A stretch of 64,000 bases of DNA from assembly GCA_003024785.1 (NCBI GenBank), contig PUQB01000130.1, positions 346,510 to 410,509 on the forward strand, given 5' to 3'. A model generated the notes under the pieces. It saw nothing but the letters and a program-made list of their open reading frames with translations. It was not told where the DNA came from and did not search any database. Made by a program: the position numbers and the translations under genes. Positions within the stretch are counted from its first letter, which is position 1, and the number at the start of each line of letters is the position of its first letter. This DNA comes from Selaginella tamariscina. Lineage: Eukaryota; Streptophyta; Lycopodiopsida; Selaginellales; Selaginellaceae. Of the stretch, positions 60,474-64,000 are shown one piece after another.

Positions 60474-61436
60474 TTATAACACGTCGGCAAAGTTCATTAG
60501 TTTGGTCGTGGTAAAACCACCATCCACAACCAAGTTCTGCCCAGATATAAACTTACCATCGCTTGCCAAGAACAGTGCAGCATGAGCTATATCCTCAGTT
60601 GTCAAGCTTAACCCAGCCAGAGGAGAGATCTTAGCATTCAGCTCCTCCAAGTCCTGCATGGTAATAGACTCTTTTTGCATCTTGACAAAATGAAGAGCGA
60701 GCACCGTAGGGGTCAAACACGGGGAGATAGAGTTCACACGGATCCCATGGTGACGAAGCTCACTGGCCGCGGTTTTCGTGATGCCAACAACTGCATGCTT
60801 ACTGACCGTATATGAATGGAAAGCCTCTCCCGCCATAACACTAGCCATACTATGTGTTATAATGCACCCGGTCTTACGTGGCTTCATTGCTCTGGCAGCA
60901 TGCTTGACGCCGAGGAACACCCCTGTTGCGTTGGTTGCCATGATTCTCTCGTACTCAGAGAGCCGGATTTCTGAAATAGAGTTTGTGCAATCCGAGAGTG
61001 TCCTTTCGGTGATTCCAGCATTATTAAACATGATGTCGAGTCTCTTGTGTTCAGAGAGTGCCAGATCGACACACGAAGAGACCTGATCTTCCTGGCTCAC
61101 GTCACAGTGCATATACCGTGCGGCCGAGCCGAGCTCGTTACAGAGTTTGGACCCTAGCTCGTCTTGGATATCTGCCAATATGACTTTCGCACCGTGCTGT
61201 GTAAACAGTCGAGATGCAGCTGCCCCAATTCCGCTTGCGGCTCCCGTGACAATTGCAACTTTGCCATGGAGCTTCTTACTGTATATTATCCAAGCATCAA
61301 ACACAGAGTTCTAAGCAGCTTAGAAAGCATGGACTTGCCTGGTAGTGTCATACACATCTGAATATGTTGCAGCCCCCGTGAATTTCCAGAGTAACTTCGA
61401 TTTAAGATCTGGTGTCTTGCGGAGAAGTACCTGCAT
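60474..61436 (-). CDS. Short-chain dehydrogenase/reductase, copy 3 (core altered)
   Basis: Exon 1 is 61436-61339 (ATG, 98 nt), the intron 61338-61279 (60 bp, GC donor, AG acceptor), and exon 2 61278-60474; 300 residues. The full C-terminus is present. TGAASGIG, NNAG, Asn, Ser, Tyr and Lys are present. Odd: small deletions near 60,850 total three bases and change the INTSS strand before the catalytic Ser to ITHS. The conserved SPG after beta-6, near the cofactor site, reads SPC, followed by two more changes. These suggest loss or change of activity. A retained intron would give an alternative start (ATG at 61,304) in frame with exon 2. Nearest relative is copy 1 by eye. Confidence 0.8.
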
Positions 61437-61499
61437 CGTTATCTCTGGATCTAGGTAAGTTCACCTTGACAATAACGACGTATACGTTTGTGTCGTGTA

Positions 61500-62689
61500 G
61501 CCTTGTAAGAATAATTAAGAACATTGTAATAAAATGAGAATGTTTGTAGTTCGCATTTCTTAATAATTAATAATTTTAGTTATTTAATCAATATTAAAAG
61601 AATATTCATTAAAATGTATGTTTAAAGACAAAATTCTTTTTTAAACATTTTTTTTGTAATTAACTCTTTAATAATTATAGCACTTGTGGATCAAAAATTA
61701 ATAATATTATAAAAATAGAAAGTATTAAGTTATATAATAAATTATATTTAAGATTGTAGGAGCTTAATATAAAAGTTATTAAAGAACATGAGAGGTACAT
61801 TATATAAATATATATGTTGTTATTAAAATGTTAATATTTAAATATAACATTTATTAAAATTTATAATAATAATAATATATATATACAAAATTTTATATGA
61901 TTAATCTTTCATTTTTTAATAAATTTATATAGTTAAGGAAACAATTTGGTATTATTATTAAAGAGTTGATTATAATTATGAATAAATTAATTATATTTTA
62001 TAATTATTTTTAATTTAAAATAACATGCATTCTCTTATAATTTTATTAATTGTGACTTTATCAATGTTTTTTGGCATTCACTTGTATAAAATGGATTTAA
62101 CATTTGTAAGACATGCTAAGTGATTTTAATTGAAATACCATGTTTTCTCTAAGCATTCATTGTACCTTTCACTCTCCTTTTTATGTACACACTCACAAAG
62201 TATTTATTTACACATGTACAAAGTACACATGTAGATAATGTACACTGTAAATTGACATGAATGCAGGAAATGAAGAAGACCTACACTCAAAACCCAAACA
62301 CAGAGGGAGCCCTAGTGTAGATCCATACATTCTCACATGACGGTGATCGAGCAGTTGAAGAATGCCTTAGCAAAAAAGAGATGGCTAACAAACAGAGGCC
62401 TTAATTCAAACTTTATCTGTTCTATTATGTCCTTTTTATTAAGAAAACCATTTACTCATTTGTTTGTCATGCACACACACATGTACAGATGAAATAGTGA
62501 CCGTGGGACAGGACTTCTACAAAACCCTAAACTTGAGTAAAATAAATGCAACCTAACCTCTGTGTGTGCTTGTAATGAATGACATTTTAAAGTACACCTT
62601 TAAGGAGAGCAAGCTCAAATATGTGGTGGATAGCTCCTGCAAAAACATTTGCAACCTTGAAATATTTTCCTTAATATAATTTACATCTG
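61500..62689. other. AT-rich intergenic DNA of block C
   Basis: Counterpart of 3,500-4,690. No gene. A short piece at about 62,490-62,570 has an arrangement different from block A (words such as GTTTAGGGTTTTGTAGAAGT are in reverse complement here), hinting at a small inversion. Confidence 0.5.
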
Positions 62690-63040
62690 TATTTGAAAGT
62701 TCTAAAATTACAATTTTGCCTTACAAATTTTAAATATTACAAATTCCCTTATTTAACGTTTTAACACCCTTCAACTAGAATAATATAGAATTTTACTTGC
62801 TTTAACATAATCTAAAATATGTTATTTAATTTAGGATAAATAAGATTAGGGATTAGGCCTAATTAAGCATTGACTAAATGGGATTATTACAAGAGATCAT
62901 TTTGATTCTATTGAGGAGTTACAGAAGTTAGTAAAGTCGATGTTATTTGTGATTACCACGAGTTCTATGTGATTGCATTTGATTGAAAAGGTACATTGTT
63001 GGAGGTTGCACACATCTGTTGTAGAAACTTCTTTAATTCG
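62690..63040 (+). pseudogene. MULE left end and transposase N-terminus, block C copy
   Basis: It matches 4,690-5,051 joined to 17,990-18,030 without the 12.9-kb chromovirus. Relative to block A, about 25 bases that would contain the AGGGT target site are deleted (junction at about 63,000). The frame that reads as transposase in block A has further changes here. It is followed by the same triplicated repeat. Confidence 0.7.
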
Positions 63041-64000
63041 AAATGTAGGGAATAAAGAAGCTATGTCATAGCATATCCCTCTCTCCTTAGTCATAAAAAC
63101 TAAAAAAACTAAGAGCCAATTATTATAGCTTCCTATAAAATTAAATTGAAATTGTCTTTTATAAATAAACTCGATGTATTCTCAACAAAATGTTACAAGG
63201 AAGACTTTTATGCTATTTAACCAAGTGACTCTGATTTATTTGAGTCAAATGATTTTACCAAGTAAGAACCATGATATTCACCACCCCTTTGAGAGAGTGG
63301 ATGTTATCATTCACGAACTCAAGAATTATTATTGTCACCTCCTTCCTTTGATCACTTATGACAGACCCTACACTAGCAATCCCCCAAGGATCCCAAGCCC
63401 ACTACTTCACCTAATAGAGGGCCATCTTGTTTAATTCAAACCTTCATCAGTGTTCATCGATGTGGGTAGCTACAAATTTGGGGAATAAAGAAACTATGTC
63501 ATAGCACTATCCCTCTTCCCTTAGCTAAAAAGACTAAGAGTCAAATGATGTTATAAGGAGGGCTCCTATATTATTTAATTAAGTGACCATGATTTACCTG
63601 AGTTAAGTGATTTCACTAAGTAAGAATTATGACATTCACTACTCCTTTGAGAGAGTAGATGTCCTCATCCATGTACGCAAGGGTTGCTACTGTCACCTCC
63701 CTCCTTTGGTCACTTATGACAGACCCCACACTGGCAATCCCCCAAAGATCCTAGGCCTATTACTTCCCCTTCTCTTTCACCAACAACCTAGTGTGATCCC
63801 GACGAGACTGCTAATGGGAATCAAACTTATGTCAATCTCCACTACCAACTATTATAGCATTATCCCTCTCCCCTTAAACAAAAGACGAAGAGCCAATTGG
63901 TGTTATGAAAAGGGCTTCTATACTATTTAATCAGGTGACTCTGATTTACATGAGCCAAGTGATTCCACCAAGTAAGAACTGTGACAAATTAATTCTATGT
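63041..64000 (+). repeat. Triplicated ~355-bp repeat, block C copy
   Basis: GAGAGAGT words at 63,292 and 63,648 (356 apart) and CAAGTGATTCC at 63,956 match the array at 18,026-18,985 unit by unit. It runs to the edge of the window. Frames at 63,174-63,434 and 63,607-63,930 are by-products of the repeat. Confidence 0.7.

Larger units (their letters stand above)
53685..64000. repeat. Duplicated block C (SDR copy 3, MULE left part)
   Basis: It corresponds to block A: 53,685-54,052 to about 960-1,255, then 58,916-60,473 to 1,256-2,452, the SDR gene, then 61,440-63,010 to 3,430-5,046 and 63,010-64,000 to 17,980-18,985. A Ty3/gypsy element (54,053-58,915) and a 250-bp AT-rich piece (59,605-59,858) are insertions specific to C. 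The block runs off the window edge. Confidence 0.8.

Noticed and set aside
1-64000. CRISPR arrays, rRNA, tRNA, prokaryotic operons or defence systems
   Set aside because: None seen; tandem repeats present are satellites and minisatellites of eukaryotic type without spacer structure.

Overview
This window looks like a repeat-rich, AT-rich stretch of land-plant nuclear DNA, most likely from a seed plant. The support is plant-type LTR retrotransposons (one with the common TGTCACGACCC start), a Mutator-like element (MULE) of the plant family, plant hAT and copia-like fragments, a PPR fragment, a GH5 mannanase fragment and genes with short introns. I see no prokaryotic operon, CRISPR array, rRNA or tRNA, and I cannot name the species.

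The only near-intact host genes are three copies of a short-chain dehydrogenase/reductase (SDR), all on the minus strand, at 2.45-3.42, 27.06-27.99 and 60.47-61.44 kb. Each has a 98-nt first exon, a tiny GC-AG intron and one long second exon, and each carries a different lesion. They sit in duplicated blocks: A (about 0.94-5.05 kb, continuing at 17.98 kb), B (about 23.15-28.1 kb) and C (about 53.69-64 kb).

4.57-22.14 kb is a stack of nested insertions. A MULE with long terminal inverted repeats is interrupted by (i) a chromodomain-bearing Ty3/gypsy element (5,052-17,974, target duplication AGGGT), itself interrupted by (ii) a 7.2-kb non-autonomous LTR element with 1.8-kb LTRs (8,750-15,969, target duplication CTGTA); (iii) a solo LTR of the same family as (ii) (19,843-21,379, target duplication GATAT); and (iv) a roughly 355-bp sequence repeated about three times. 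Block C keeps part of the same MULE and the 355-bp repeats but lacks the chromovirus, so the duplication can be placed before that insertion.

22-40 kb holds a decayed hAT element inside block B, SDR copy 2, a PPR fragment, a scrambled dispersed repeat whose partner lies at 51.6-53.7 kb, an unidentified decayed gene on the minus strand (35.6-38.2 kb) and a second hAT copy. 40-45.4 kb holds a copia-type gag fragment joined to a broken beta-mannanase gene, then a peptidyl-tRNA hydrolase 2 (PTH2) gene with several defects and a small MITE. 45.4-51.1 kb is an AT-rich desert, satellite-like repeats and an unidentified gene remnant. A 4.9-kb Ty3/gypsy element with very short (162-bp) LTRs (54,053-58,915, minus strand) interrupts block C. 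Almost everything besides the SDR copies is decayed. I found no convincing new biological system; the most informative content is the insertion chronology and the differential decay of the SDR copies.
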